From: Ruegeria_C sp040830705
Lineage (GTDB): Bacteria > Pseudomonadota > Alphaproteobacteria > Rhodobacterales > Rhodobacteraceae
Direction: 5' to 3'
Length of the DNA: 64,000 nucleotides
Assembly: GCA_040830705.1 (NCBI GenBank)
Contig: JBFOME010000011.1
Span: forward strand, 62,001-126,000
The translations under genes and the position numbers were made by a program. This document shows positions 43,586 to 52,880 of the stretch, in pieces (within the stretch, counting starts at the first letter, position 1; each line of letters opens with the position of its first letter). Below the pieces are notes generated by a model that saw only the letters and a list, made by a program, of their open reading frames with translations, was not told the origin of the DNA and ran no database searches.

Positions 43586-44856
43586 ACAAGCCTGAAGGTC
43601 TGGCCGCCTATATCGCCGTGACGGCGGCCTATTGGGCCTTCATGCTGACCGATGGCGCGTTGCGGATGCTGGTGCTGCTGCATTTCAATACGCTGGGCTT
43701 TTCGCCGATTCAGTTAGCCTATCTGTTTGTGCTCTATGAGATCGCGGGTGTGATCACCAACCTGTCCGCAGGCTGGATCGCGGCGCGGTTCGGGCTAACC
43801 AGCACGCTTTATGCCGGGCTGGCACTGCAAGTGGTCGCGCTACTGGCGCTGTCGATGCTCGACCCCGACTGGACAGTCGCGGCCTCAGTGGTGTTTGTGA
43901 TGCTGGTGCAAGGGCTGTCCGGCGTGGCCAAGGATCTGGCCAAGATGAGCTCCAAAAGCGCGGTGAAACTGCTGGCGCCGACCGAGGGCGCAGGCCTGTT
44001 CCGCTGGGTCGCTCTGCTAACCGGATCAAAGAACGCGGTGAAAGGCTTCGGTTTCCTTCTGGGGGCTGGCGCGCTCGGTCTTATCGGCTTTGTCCCGTCC
44101 GTGCTGGGCATGGCGGCGATTCTGGCCGCGATCCTTTTGGTTTTGCTGTTCCGAATGCCCTCGGGCCTGCCCACAGGTAAGAAAGGCGCCAAGTTTAAAG
44201 AGGTGTTTTCCAAGAACCGCAACGTGAACTGGCTGAGCCTTGCGCGGGTGTTCCTGTTTGGTGCGCGCGATGTCTGGTTTGTGGTGGGCATCCCGATCTA
44301 TTTTTATTCGGTACTGTCCGACGGCACGCCAGAGGGCAACCGCGAAGCGTTTTTTCTGGTCGGCACCTTCATGGCGCTCTGGATCATCCTCTATGGCGCG
44401 GTGCAGGCCAGCGCACCAAAACTGCTTCGCGCGACAGAGCGCAGCGAGGCCCAGATCGTCGCCGGTGCTCGGTTCTGGGTTGGGCTGTTGTTCTTTGTGC
44501 CGCTTCTGCTGGCCGGGCTGGCCTGGTTCGCCGCAGCACCCGCGCCGTGGCTGACAATCTGCATCGTGATGGGCCTATTGGCCTTCGGAGCACTCTTTGC
44601 GCTGAATTCCTCGCTGCATTCTTACCTGATCCTGGCCTTCACTAGTTCCGATCGGGTGACGATGGATGTGGGGTTCTACTACATGGCCAACGCCGCCGGT
44701 CGATTGCTGGGCACACTGCTGTCGGGGGTGAGCTACCAGCTTGGCGGGTTGCCATTGTGCCTGAGCATTGCCGCGCTGATGATCGCGCTCAGTTGGCTCG
44801 GCATCGGCAACCTGTCCACCTCGGCAGATGAAGCGTCTCAAACGGTGAATGGATAA
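43582..44856 (+). CDS. arsJ: ArsJ organoarsenical efflux MFS transporter
   Basis: The 424-residue membrane protein starts at MNKPEGLAAYIAVTAAYWAF, overlapping the GAPDH stop. It has 12 hydrophobic helices. The segment GLSGVAKDLAKMSSKSAVK and the C-terminal SSDRVTMDVGFYYMANAAGRL are typical of ArsJ. It exports 1-arseno-3-phosphoglycerate, which then breaks down to arsenate outside. With GAPDH it gives arsenate resistance; the fused ArsC offers an alternative reductive route, but no arsenite exporter (ArsB or Acr3) is in the window. Confidence 0.9.
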   Translation: MNKPEGLAAYIAVTAAYWAFMLTDGALRMLVLLHFNTLGFSPIQLAYLFVLYEIAGVITNLSAGWIAARFGLTSTLYAGLALQVVALLALSMLDPDWTVAASVVFVMLVQGLSGVAKDLAKMSSKSAVKLLAPTEGAGLFRWVALLTGSKNAVKGFGFLLGAGALGLIGFVPSVLGMAAILAAILLVLLFRMPSGLPTGKKGAKFKEVFSKNRNVNWLSLARVFLFGARDVWFVVGIPIYFYSVLSDGTPEGNREAFFLVGTFMALWIILYGAVQASAPKLLRATERSEAQIVAGARFWVGLLFFVPLLLAGLAWFAAAPAPWLTICIVMGLLAFGALFALNSSLHSYLILAFTSSDRVTMDVGFYYMANAAGRLLGTLLSGVSYQLGGLPLCLSIAALMIALSWLGIGNLSTSADEASQTVNG

Positions 44857-45026
44857 GCGGTCAAGCCCCGAGAGCGGGAAAACGCCTTGTTCGATTGTCA
44901 GCAGCTGCCCCTTGACCGTTGTCGACAGGCTCATGGGCACCAGCGCCGCCTGACCTGAAATAGGCATGCAGGTCGCGCCGGTTATGCTGTAAAGAACTCG
45001 TAACACATTTGATTGAGGAACGGCAA

Positions 45027-46019
45027 TTGAAAACAACACGCTTGGGGCCCGACGGCCCGGAAGTTTCGCAGTTCGGGATCGGAGCCATGTCTTTCTCCGG
45101 TATCTATGGTGATGCGACAGTGGAAGAATCCCACGCGGTGCTTGATGCGTGCCGCGCGGCCGAGGCAACTCATATCGACACGGCCAATGTTTATGGCAAT
45201 GGTCGCTCAGAAGAGATTGTGGGCAAATGGCTGGCAGGCAATCCCGGTGTCCGGTCCGAGGTTGTTCTGGCCACAAAGGCAGGCATCAGCCGCGATCCCG
45301 ATCGCCGCTTCAACAACGACCCTGAACATCTGGAAAGCTCGCTTAATGCAAGCCTGCAGCGGCTTGGTGTGGACCATGTCGATCTATTCTACGTTCACCG
45401 GTACGATCGAACCCATAGCCCCGAGGATGTTGCGGGAACGTTGAAGCGCCTGATCGAGAGCGGCAAGACCATGGCCGTTGGCCTGTCCGAGATTGCACCC
45501 AGCACGCTGCGCCGCGCCTGGACGGAGTGCCCTATCGCAGCGGTGCAGTCCGAATACTCGCTTTCTACGCGCGCCCCGGAACTGGGCTTGCTGCAAGCCT
45601 GCGCGGAGTTTGGCACCACTTTCGTCGCCTTCTCGCCCGTTGGTCGGGCGTATTTGACGGATGCACCCTTCAGCTTTGAGCGTGTCCAAGGGATGGCCTT
45701 CACCAAGGGCAATCCCCGCTTTGTCGAACCCAACTACAGCGCCAACATCCAGGCGACAGACCGGTTTCGGGCGCTTGCCGCCGAAATGGGCCATCCCGCG
45801 GCGGCGCTTGCGATCGCCTGGATCATCGCGCAAGGCAAGCACCTGTTGCCCATCCCCGGCACAAAGAACACCGCGCATCTTGCAGAACTCATCCGCGGGA
45901 CCGAGATCGATCTGTCTCCTGACGACCTCGCGCGGATCGAAACGGTACTTCCCGTCGGCTGGGCCCATGGTGATCGCTACAGTTTCGCGCAATGGGAAGG
46001 CCCCGAACGGTATTGCTGA
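45027..46019 (+). CDS. Aldo/keto reductase
   Basis: The protein is about 330 residues. No ATG is suitable; a TTG at 45027 with GAGGAA upstream fits best, and a TTG at 45009 is the other option. AKR marks are HIDTANVYGNGRSEEIVGKWL (catalytic Asp and Tyr), VVLATKAGIS (Lys), VDLFYVHRYDRTHS (His) and the C-terminal LLPIPGTKNTAHLAEL. It reduces carbonyls with NADPH. The substrate is unknown. The IS6 copy lies 235 bp downstream. Confidence 0.88.
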   Translation: MKTTRLGPDGPEVSQFGIGAMSFSGIYGDATVEESHAVLDACRAAEATHIDTANVYGNGRSEEIVGKWLAGNPGVRSEVVLATKAGISRDPDRRFNNDPEHLESSLNASLQRLGVDHVDLFYVHRYDRTHSPEDVAGTLKRLIESGKTMAVGLSEIAPSTLRRAWTECPIAAVQSEYSLSTRAPELGLLQACAEFGTTFVAFSPVGRAYLTDAPFSFERVQGMAFTKGNPRFVEPNYSANIQATDRFRALAAEMGHPAAALAIAWIIAQGKHLLPIPGTKNTAHLAELIRGTEIDLSPDDLARIETVLPVGWAHGDRYSFAQWEGPERYC

Positions 46020-46073
46020 TCTGAAACGCAGGGTTTCTAGATAGGGTTCAACACAGAGCCTTGTAGGAGATTT

Positions 46074-46096
46074 GGCCCCCTTGGTTTCCGGGGGCC
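46074..46096 (+). terminator. Hairpin downstream of the aldo/keto reductase gene
   Basis: GGCCCCC (46074-46080) pairs with GGGGGCC (46090-46096) around TTGGTTTCC. It lies 54 bp after the stop. There is no T tract. Confidence 0.4.
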
Positions 46097-46254
46097 AGCC
46101 TTACCGCTCCTGCATTCGTCTCGGCGAGGAGGTAAATCATTCGATCTGAACGATTACGCTCTTCCCTCCAGCAGGCGGCATCACCCAAGTGTCTGAAACA
46201 CAGAGGGGAAACGCGGAAAGAAAGACCGTTCAGACAGAAACAGGAGTATGTGGC

Positions 46255-47072
46255 GGGGCTGTCAAATGAATTCGAACTAGTCTCAGTTTGCTGCGGAAAC
46301 CGTGAACCTATGCTGAACAAAGTTGACGCCACTCGGCAAGAGCAACGGCGCGTGTCATCTTGAAGGTATCTCTGCTGGCAAGCGGTCTTTCCTGGTTAAA
46401 GTGGTTGTAGACGGAGGAATGGACGGAGGCGAATTTCTGCAAAGTTCGCATTCGCCTGGACCGTTGCATGGCGCGTTCGCGTCTTCGGAAAGGAAGGTGC
46501 GAATTCTCTGCGCGGTTGTTGAGCCTCCTGCCTGTCTGTTGTTTTTCCAGTGCACCTGTTCCTCGGAGCGCGGCCTTTTAGGATGCGAAGCGATCTGCGA
46601 CTACTTCTTCAGCTTTGCCGGGCCGCTTTATTGGTTTCCTGAGGAACTTCAGAGCTGCAGCTTTGTTTCGACGCTTCGTGACGACGGCCTCAAGCACTTC
46701 ACCTTCGTGATCGACGGCACGCCAGAGATAGTGGCGTTTGCCGTTCACTTTCACAGAAACCTCGTCCACGTGCCACTTACATTTGGAGAACGCGCGCAGT
46801 TGCTGAACACGCTTCCGCCTTATCTCAGCAGCAAACATCGGGCCAAACCTGTTCCACCAATACCGGACAGTTTCGTGGCTCACATCTATGCCTCGCTCGT
46901 GCAACAGAACTTCGACATTCCGAAGCGAGAGAGGGAAACGGATGTACAGCATCACCGCAAGGCGGGTGATCTCAGGACTGGTTCTGAAGTACTTGAAGGA
47001 GGCAGGTCTGGTCATGGACAAAAGCTACGCAACACCCCTGCCCAGCTTAAGCAAAGTTCTTCTGACAAGACC
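46255..47072 (-). mobile_element. IS6-family insertion sequence, copy 1 (inactive)
   Basis: The 818-bp element is bounded by imperfect inverted ends: GGGGCTGTCA at 46255 and the reverse complement of GGTCTTGTCA at 47072. Internal sequence closely matches the copy at 55207, including the ends and the transposase. Size is typical of IS6/IS26-like elements. The 8 bp flanks (TATGTGGC and TCGCCGAA) differ, so no target duplication is visible. Confidence 0.85.
46308..47021 (-). pseudogene. IS6-family transposase, nonsense mutant
   Basis: The 238-codon frame starts at MSMTRPASFKYF and carries the IS6 DDE transposase features: LLHERGIDVSHETVRYWWNR, KWHVDEVSVKVNGK (first Asp), and YLWRAVDHEGEVLEAVV (second Asp). 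A TAA codon at about residue 148 (after VVADRFAS) replaces the Tyr codon found in the other copy. Beyond it the frame stays open to the normal end (ALAEWRQLCSA). So a single nonsense change inactivates it, before the catalytic Glu region. Only about 147 residues would be made. Confidence 0.85.
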
Positions 47073-47191
47073 TCGCCGAAGTTGCAATCCGCGAGATGTC
47101 GGAGGCGCAGAACACTTACGTCATTGCCACCAAAGTGCGTGCGCGGTCAAAACTTATCGCTGAGTTTATTCATGCAGCCTTTGACTAATAC

Positions 47192-47240
47192 GCAGCAAGC
47201 AGCAAGCAGCAAGCAGCAAGCAGCAAGCAGCAAGCAGCAG
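47192..47240. repeat. Heptanucleotide tandem repeat (GCAAGCA)n
   Basis: About 49 bp of near-perfect 7-bp repeats (GCAAGCA, about seven units) lie 120 bp outside the IS6 copy 1 right end. Since 7 is not a multiple of 3, expansion would shift frames, but no gene spans it. Confidence 0.85.
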
Positions 47241-47349
47241 AGAATTTGATATGTTGTGCGTCGTCTAGGGCCTTATGTGCATTGCTTGAAAGCAATGAAT
47301 CAATAAAACGCTGTTTGAAGGTTGAAGGCACGACTTTACGCGATCTGTG

Positions 47350-47920
47350 TTGTGTCCAATCGGCAACCAAAGCTGCTATTCATGCGAGGCGCAGCATTCG
47401 GTAAAGTGCGTTCGCAGCCGTCATTCTCCGCAGATTGCATTGACTGGTGAAAAGAGCCTTTAGCGGTCATTGCTGAGTGATTTGGTAGCTGCGTGTGCAT
47501 TAGGCCGCTTAACAGGCGGCCTCGCCCATCTGACACCATGTGTAGTTTTGAATTCAGGCCGCCCTTGGTGCGCCCGATGGCTCGGGGTTTGATCCCTCTT
47601 TTGAGAGACTTGCCGAGATGCGATGCGTCTTTAGATGAGTGCCAGCGATCATGATCGTGTCGCCGTCACTTTCTGGCCGCGTCAAATCACTGAAGATATG
47701 AGCGAAAAACCGATGCGAGACCACCTGACAAAGCGGTTGTAGAGGGTTTTGCGGAGGCCGTAGACTGCCGGTGCATCCCCCACTGCAATCTGTTGCGCAG
47801 GACATAGATGATACCGCTCAGAACGCGCCTGTCATCTACCCTCGGTATGCCACGTGATTTGGGAAAGCGTGGCCGAAGTCGCTCCACTTGCGCTTCGTTC
47901 AGCCAGAAGTATTCGATCAT
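47350..47920 (-). pseudogene. Degenerate IS5-family transposase
   Basis: The start reads FWLNEAQVERLRPRFPKS and then GIPRVDDRRVLSGIIYVLRN, which is the conserved IS5/IS1182-type N-terminus. After about 50 residues the match moves between frames: a piece with IMIAGTHLKTHR and SKEGSNPEPSGAPRAA, then MVSDGRGR. Later parts are unrecognisable. Several frameshifts and losses mark an old remnant. Terminal repeats were not identified. Confidence 0.7.
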
Positions 47921-48436
47921 GCTTCCCTCGTCTTTTGGAGGCGTGAATTACGTGGCGCTGTGGCACTCAAGCAGGGTTATGGGTCCTGACCCTATGCAAC
48001 GGCTTCCTCTGGCGCTTTCGTCGCTATGTGGGAATCGCAGGTCTGATATGCATTGACTACGGGTACTCACGCGTGGATCGTTTGCTTTGTGCTGCGGGCA
48101 ACCGAAATTTGCTTAGAGCATCAAGACTATGAAAAACTTCGTAAGAGACTTTATGGGCATCGCGGCTATGGCCCTCGTGACCGGGTCGTTTTTTGCAGTG
48201 CATACTTGGATGTATGTCCAATAGCATGCGAGTTCTCCGACTTGATTTACTTTATTGAGTAGGTCGGAAAGTGAGACGCGCTGAAAAAGACGAGTCGCAG
48301 TTTTAGAGAAAGCGCCCCTGAGCCGACGCTTTTTCGGTATTTCTGTCGCTCAACTTGTTTGCGTGATCAAAGTTCGGAAAACCCAAGCCAAGATGAAGAG
48401 TTTTGGTGGTCGCGCCGTGCACGAACTGCCAGGAAA
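47921..48436. other. 515-bp AT-rich spacer in the island
   Basis: The stretch between the IS5 remnant and the LysR gene has lower GC than flanking core DNA. Apart from the 31-codon ORF at 48129 I see no gene, RNA or repeat. The long open frame around 48053 has no recognisable content. Confidence 0.5.
48129..48224 (+). CDS. Possible 31-residue membrane peptide
   Basis: An ATG-started frame of 31 codons begins MKNFVRDFMGIAAMALVTG and then has aromatic and hydrophobic residues, ending HTWMYVQ. A basic start and a hydrophobic stretch fit a membrane peptide. The ribosome site (TAGAGCATCAAG) is weak. It stands alone in AT-rich spacer DNA. Chance cannot be excluded. Confidence 0.3.
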   Translation: MKNFVRDFMGIAAMALVTGSFFAVHTWMYVQ

Positions 48437-49342
48437 CTAGTCACGCTTTCTAAATGTACTTACCTGTTGCGCGAAACGGCTGATTGTTGCTGGCAGAGGC
48501 GAAACCACGCGTTGCGGATAAACTGCCCAGAATTCTAGCTGCGGCAAGGCTGGTTTTGGATCAAGCGCAATCAACTTCCCATCATCAACCTCTGCTTGGT
48601 AGATAATCGGTGGCAACATGCTAACTCCCAAACCCGCTTTCGTTAAGACCGCCATCGCGGAAAGCGAGTGGCAAACCGCACTGTTTCGAATAAGCGTTTC
48701 GTCTCTCTGGAACCAGTCGAGAATATCATCGTGCATGGTTGAGCCGGGGCCATGTGTGATGATCGCTAGTTCTCGAAAGTCGGTTGGCAAGATCGTGCGT
48801 TGCTGCAGCCCGGACCGGGGGGCGGTCATCCAAGTATAGGATGTGGTCCCAAGTGACTCCAATACAATGCCGTCTTCTTCAATTGGACCTGAGACCAACA
48901 GAAGTTCCAAGTTTCCGCGCTCATAACTTTCCCAGAGCGTCTGCGTTAGACCCACGTGGACTTCCAGAACAACATTTGGAGTCCTTTGTTTCACTTCCTG
49001 CACAAGTTCCGGAAGCCAGGAAAGCGCAATTGTTTCGTTCACGCCTACCCTAAGAAGTCCGCTGAGGCTCTCTTGCTTGGCCAAACGGGTATGCATCTCT
49101 GCCGAGAGTGAAAGCAATTCTTCGGCACCTTCAACGGCCTCCAGTCCTTTTGGCGTGAGGGTGGCACGACGACGGCTACGATCAAACAACAAGACGCCCA
49201 GTCCGGTTTCGAGATCGCTAATGCGCTGGGAAATCGCTGGTTGACTGGTATTCAGCTTTCGTGCCGCGGCCGCGAAACTTCCCATTCGTGCAACCCAGTA
49301 GAGCGCTTCCAACTGCCGGAAATCAAACGGATGTCGAGCCAT
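48437..49342 (-). CDS. LysR-family transcriptional regulator
   Basis: The 301-residue regulator has the N-terminal winged helix (FRQLEALYWVARMGSFAAAA, LNTSQPAISQRISDLETGLG, VLLFDRSRR) and a C-terminal two-lobed effector domain (VLEVHVGLTQTLWESY). It is divergent from the TRAP transporter genes, the usual arrangement for a regulator of the neighbouring operon. It probably senses the transported compound or a product of it. Codon use is less GC-rich than in the core genes. Confidence 0.9.
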   Translation of the reverse strand: MARHPFDFRQLEALYWVARMGSFAAAARKLNTSQPAISQRISDLETGLGVLLFDRSRRRATLTPKGLEAVEGAEELLSLSAEMHTRLAKQESLSGLLRVGVNETIALSWLPELVQEVKQRTPNVVLEVHVGLTQTLWESYERGNLELLLVSGPIEEDGIVLESLGTTSYTWMTAPRSGLQQRTILPTDFRELAIITHGPGSTMHDDILDWFQRDETLIRNSAVCHSLSAMAVLTKAGLGVSMLPPIIYQAEVDDGKLIALDPKPALPQLEFWAVYPQRVVSPLPATISRFAQQVSTFRKRD

Positions 49343-49369
49343 GGCATAACTTCTAACACATAATCAATT

Positions 49370-49381
49370 CTTATCAATAAG
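49370..49381. promoter_or_regulatory. Candidate LysR operator
   Basis: CTTAT-CA-ATAAG is a short dyad inside a TTAT-rich segment of the 164-bp divergent region between the LysR gene and dctP. It is close to the T-N11-A pattern of LysR sites and 28 bp from the regulator start. Confidence 0.4.
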
Positions 49382-49506
49382 TATAATAACTATCACAGTT
49401 TTAATATGAAACGTCCCTGTTTAGCCTGAACCGGCATTCGTAAGTCGCGGCTAGAGACAAAGTGCTGACGGACGGCACCAGCTGTCAAAACTGGGAGACT
49501 GAATTC

Positions 49507-50544
49507 ATGGACTTAAATCAGATGAAGCGTACTGCTCGAGGATTGATCGGCGCTGCAACAGTGTTTGGAACAATCCTCGCCGCTCAGCCAGCGCTCGCCA
49601 AAACGGTTCTCAAGGCCAACAGCCAGTGGCCGGAAGCACATTCAGGTTCGCAAGTCGACAAATGGTGGGCCGAAGAAATTGAAAAACGTACCAATGGAGA
49701 AGTGCAGGTTCGACTGTTTTTTAGCGGTGCCTTGGGTAAGGCGGGCGAAAATCTGGAGCTAATGCGCAGCGGCGCTATCGAGATCGCCATGATGTCTCCG
49801 GGTTACTTCCCAGCGCAGTTGCCAATGCATGCCGCGCCCAACTCCATCCCAATGGCCATGGATACAGTTGGCCAAGCCACAGAGCTAATGGAACGTTTGA
49901 TGGACGAGGTGCCAGCACTCAACGCGGAAGCCGAAGAGAACGGCCTCAAGACGCTGTTCTTTCACCATCTGAACCCCTACCTTCTGGTTTGCAAAGAGCC
50001 TGTGACAGATGTTGCAGGAATGGCTGGCAAAAAACTCCGGACATGGGGAGAGGCGTTGCCGCAAGCAGCACAAGCAGTCGGGGCAACCCCTGTAACGCTG
50101 TTCCTGCCCGAGGTTTACGAGGGGCTATCCCGAGGAACCGTGGACTGCATCCCATTCTCGGTTGATCTCGTTGTGAACTATAAGATCTACGAAGTGGCAA
50201 AACATATTTCTGAGATCACAATCTGGGAAGGGCCCACCAATGCTACCTGGATTTCTCTTGATGCCTGGAATGAATTGAGCCCGGAACATCAGGCGATCAT
50301 TGAAGAAGTCTCGCGTGAAGCAATGCGGAAAGACCGCGATGTAACCCTGGCCGCCGACGCTGGGGCTCGTGAAACGCTGGCTGATCTGGGCGTTACATTC
50401 CACGAGTTTCCTGAAGAGGAACAACAAAAGTGGCGCGATGCAAACCCTGACTTTTTCGCCGACTTTATTTCTGTCATGGACGAAAAAGGCCAAGGGGACG
50501 ATGCGCGCAAAATGATCTCGATCTGGAACGAGGTTGTTCAGTAG
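49507..50544 (+). CDS. TRAP transporter substrate-binding protein (DctP type)
   Basis: The 345-residue protein starts at MDLNQMKRTARGLIG behind GGGAGACTG. A signal peptide ends at QPALA. DctP marks follow: LKANSQWPEAHSGSQVDKWW, RSGAIEIAMMSPGYFPAQ, and GKKLRTWGEALPQAAQAVGA with the ligand-binding Arg. It binds a small carboxylate in the periplasm for the DctQ/DctM permease. The gap of about 330 bp to dctQ is unusually long for this operon type. Confidence 0.9.
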   Translation: MDLNQMKRTARGLIGAATVFGTILAAQPALAKTVLKANSQWPEAHSGSQVDKWWAEEIEKRTNGEVQVRLFFSGALGKAGENLELMRSGAIEIAMMSPGYFPAQLPMHAAPNSIPMAMDTVGQATELMERLMDEVPALNAEAEENGLKTLFFHHLNPYLLVCKEPVTDVAGMAGKKLRTWGEALPQAAQAVGATPVTLFLPEVYEGLSRGTVDCIPFSVDLVVNYKIYEVAKHISEITIWEGPTNATWISLDAWNELSPEHQAIIEEVSREAMRKDRDVTLAADAGARETLADLGVTFHEFPEEEQQKWRDANPDFFADFISVMDEKGQGDDARKMISIWNEVVQ

Positions 50545-50875
50545 ATCCTTCCGGTGGTCACCTGTTTCCGTTCGGAAATGGGCGCAGGTGACCACACCTT
50601 AACGTCTGAAAAGTTAGGCCGCTTGGATTTTGTGACTTTGCTCTAAAGGGTTCGCACTCTCTTCGTTCGCGGCCCCATTAGAGTTTGACCAAGCATCCGG
50701 CAGAGTGCGCGAAGCATTCAGAGGTTGAAATCTACACGGCTACCAAAGGCCGAAAGCAAAGGCGTTTGAAATCCTCAGGTCGCAAGAATGGCGATTGCCA
50801 ATAGCAACACCGGGAAGAGCAGTTCGCCAGAACCGAGCGACGGCACTTTTGGGCCACAGCAGCAAGGAGAGCATT
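50545..50875. other. 331-bp gap between TRAP dctP and dctQ
   Basis: I see no gene, RNA or clear hairpin here. Short GTGACC/GGTCAC elements after the dctP stop (50560-50595, GTGGTCACCTG ... CAGGTGACCAC) form a near-perfect 11-bp dyad that could act as a processing or partial termination site, keeping the binding protein more abundant than the permease. Confidence 0.45.
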
Positions 50876-51439
50876 ATGTCAGGGAATGGCGGCACGCCAA
50901 TGACCCAATCCGGGATGGCTCGGATGCTTCAAAAGCTACGACGGGGCGCAGCGGTCGTTGCTGGTTTTGCTATGCTGGCCATGATGCTGACCGGCGCGCT
51001 TGACGTCATCGGCACCAATGTCTTCGCGTTGCCGATCCCTGCAGCATTCGAATTTATGGCGACCATGATGGTCCTGGTGATATTTTTCTCTGTCGCCCTT
51101 GCTCAAGCTCAGCGTTCACACATCAGAGTCGGCGTGTTTACCGATAACCTGCCCAAACCGTTGCGCAAGCTCACGGACATCCTGCAGTTTTTATTGAGTC
51201 TCGTGTTTTTTGGCCTTGTCGCATGGTTCGGGTGGAAGTCTGGCATTCGGAGTTTTGAAGTCGGAGAGTACGTATCGGGCGCAGTCAACTTTCCGATCTG
51301 GCCGGCTCGTTTTGCACTGGCAGTCGGGGCGACCCTCATGGTGCTCCAAAACATTTATGACCTTGTTGCGTGCGTCCTTGGCCGTGATGACGCCACCGAG
51401 ACCGAGCGCGCCGTCGAGCGCGACACTCAGATTCCGTAA
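50876..51439 (+). CDS. TRAP transporter small permease (DctQ type)
   Basis: The 187-residue protein starts at MSGNGGTPMTQSGMA behind AAGGAGAGC. It has four hydrophobic helices and the DctQ pattern (AGFAMLAMMLTGALDVIGTN, PAAFEFMATMMVLVIFFSVA, AQRSHIRVGVF). It anchors the large permease. The dctM gene begins 19 bp downstream. Confidence 0.88.
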   Translation: MSGNGGTPMTQSGMARMLQKLRRGAAVVAGFAMLAMMLTGALDVIGTNVFALPIPAAFEFMATMMVLVIFFSVALAQAQRSHIRVGVFTDNLPKPLRKLTDILQFLLSLVFFGLVAWFGWKSGIRSFEVGEYVSGAVNFPIWPARFALAVGATLMVLQNIYDLVACVLGRDDATETERAVERDTQIP

Positions 51440-51458
51440 GACATCCTAAGGAATAGTC

Positions 51459-52769
51459 ATGGAACCCCTCACAATTGCTATCTTGGCCGCGGTTTTCCTC
51501 TTCCTGTTCCTGGGTCTTGGGATACCAGTAGGTGTGGCAATGGGTCTTGTCGGTGTCGGCGGTATGCTCATTGATCTCGGGCCGAACTTTGCGTTTGGAC
51601 AACTGCAAACCTTGCCGTTCGCGGTGGTCAACGACTACTCGCTCGCAGTTTTGCCCATGTTCGTCCTGATGGGGGTGCTGGCAGAAGCTTCGGGTGTAAC
51701 GGCCGAAGTATTCCGAGTAGCAGACATTTGGTTGCGCCGCATGAAGGGGGGGCTCTATCAGGCTGTCATCGTGGGATCAGGGATCTTCGCCGCCATATCT
51801 GGATCCACTGCGGTCAATGCCGTGGTTTTCACCCGAATAGCATTTCCAGAGATGGTAAAATACGGGTATTCGCGCAGCTTGTCGTTGGGTGCGATCGCAG
51901 GTGCTGGCAGTTTCGCCGCTATGATCCCGCCGTCGATCACTATGGTCATTTACGCTGTAATGACAGAGCAATCAGTGGGTCAACTTTTGATTGCCGGGGT
52001 GATTCCCGGGGTGATTACAGCAATTGTATATCTGTCCGGCGTCCGCGTTCTTGTTGGCATTAAGCCTGGTCTGGCGCCACCGATCACCGAAGCTGTTCCA
52101 ATGCGTGACAAGTTGGGCGCATTGAAAGGAATCTGGCCAATCCCAGTGCTCCTCATGCTGGTATTGGGCGGAATTTACACAGGCGCGTTTCCTCCCTCTG
52201 CAGCGGGTGCCGTTGGCGCATTTGGCGCATTTCTCTATGCGCTTTCGCGTAAGAAGACCTTCAAAGGCTGGTTGGTTCCGGCGCTTCAGGATGCTGCCTT
52301 CATAAGCTGCATTTTGTTCATCGTGCTTATCGGTGGTTTGCTACTGTCCCGGATGCTCGTCGTGGTCGGCGTGATCGATGATATTGTGTTGATTGTCACC
52401 GCCATCGCAGACACACCAATAAAATTCCTCCTCCTCGTTTCTGCAATCTACATCGTGCTTGGTTGTTTTTTGGACACCACTTCAATGATGGTTGTGACCT
52501 TGCCGTTCTTCTTTCCTGTCACCCAAGAGTTGGGAATAGATCCAATATGGTTCGGCATCGTGGTAACAAAACTGATCGAGATATCAGTCGTCACTCCTCC
52601 TGTTGGGCTAAACCTATTTGCTGTGATGGGAGGCGTTAAGGGGCAAGCGACCTTTACCGACATCTACAAAGGCGTTGTTCCATTCATTCTATTTGATCTC
52701 ATCGTGCTTGGACTTCTCATCGTTTTACCGGGACTTGCGACATGGCTGCCGCAGGCGATGATCCAGTGA
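51459..52769 (+). CDS. TRAP transporter large permease (DctM type)
   Basis: The 436-residue membrane protein has the full DctM pattern: GLGIPVGVAMGLVGVGGM, SLAVLPMFVLMGVLAEASGV, GSGIFAAISGSTAVNAVVF, GSFAAMIPPSITMVIYAVM, and GCFLDTTSMMVVTLPFFFPV. It imports the DctP-bound ligand with sodium. The DUF1989-GcvT gene follows after about 110 bp. Confidence 0.92.
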   Translation: MEPLTIAILAAVFLFLFLGLGIPVGVAMGLVGVGGMLIDLGPNFAFGQLQTLPFAVVNDYSLAVLPMFVLMGVLAEASGVTAEVFRVADIWLRRMKGGLYQAVIVGSGIFAAISGSTAVNAVVFTRIAFPEMVKYGYSRSLSLGAIAGAGSFAAMIPPSITMVIYAVMTEQSVGQLLIAGVIPGVITAIVYLSGVRVLVGIKPGLAPPITEAVPMRDKLGALKGIWPIPVLLMLVLGGIYTGAFPPSAAGAVGAFGAFLYALSRKKTFKGWLVPALQDAAFISCILFIVLIGGLLLSRMLVVVGVIDDIVLIVTAIADTPIKFLLLVSAIYIVLGCFLDTTSMMVVTLPFFFPVTQELGIDPIWFGIVVTKLIEISVVTPPVGLNLFAVMGGVKGQATFTDIYKGVVPFILFDLIVLGLLIVLPGLATWLPQAMIQ

Positions 52770-52880
52770 TGAAGGCCCAATGATCAAGGTGCGATCCTGT
52801 CCCGGAGGCAGTCACCAAGCGATTTGCTTGCAACACTCAGGACGCGGAAAATCTGCGAAACAACTAAGAGAACTGATCCC

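Noticed and set aside
46020..46254. Duplicate of the tRNA-Ser 3' end as the far attachment site of the island
   Set aside because: I found no copy of the tRNA-Ser 3' sequence in this region by eye, so a tRNA-integrated island is not proven.
47192..47240. CRISPR array
   Set aside because: The unit is only 7 bp with no unique spacers, and no cas genes are present.
46323..47249. Long plus-strand frame of 308 codons
   Set aside because: It is antisense to the IS6 transposase and runs into the heptanucleotide repeat; the real signal is on the minus strand.
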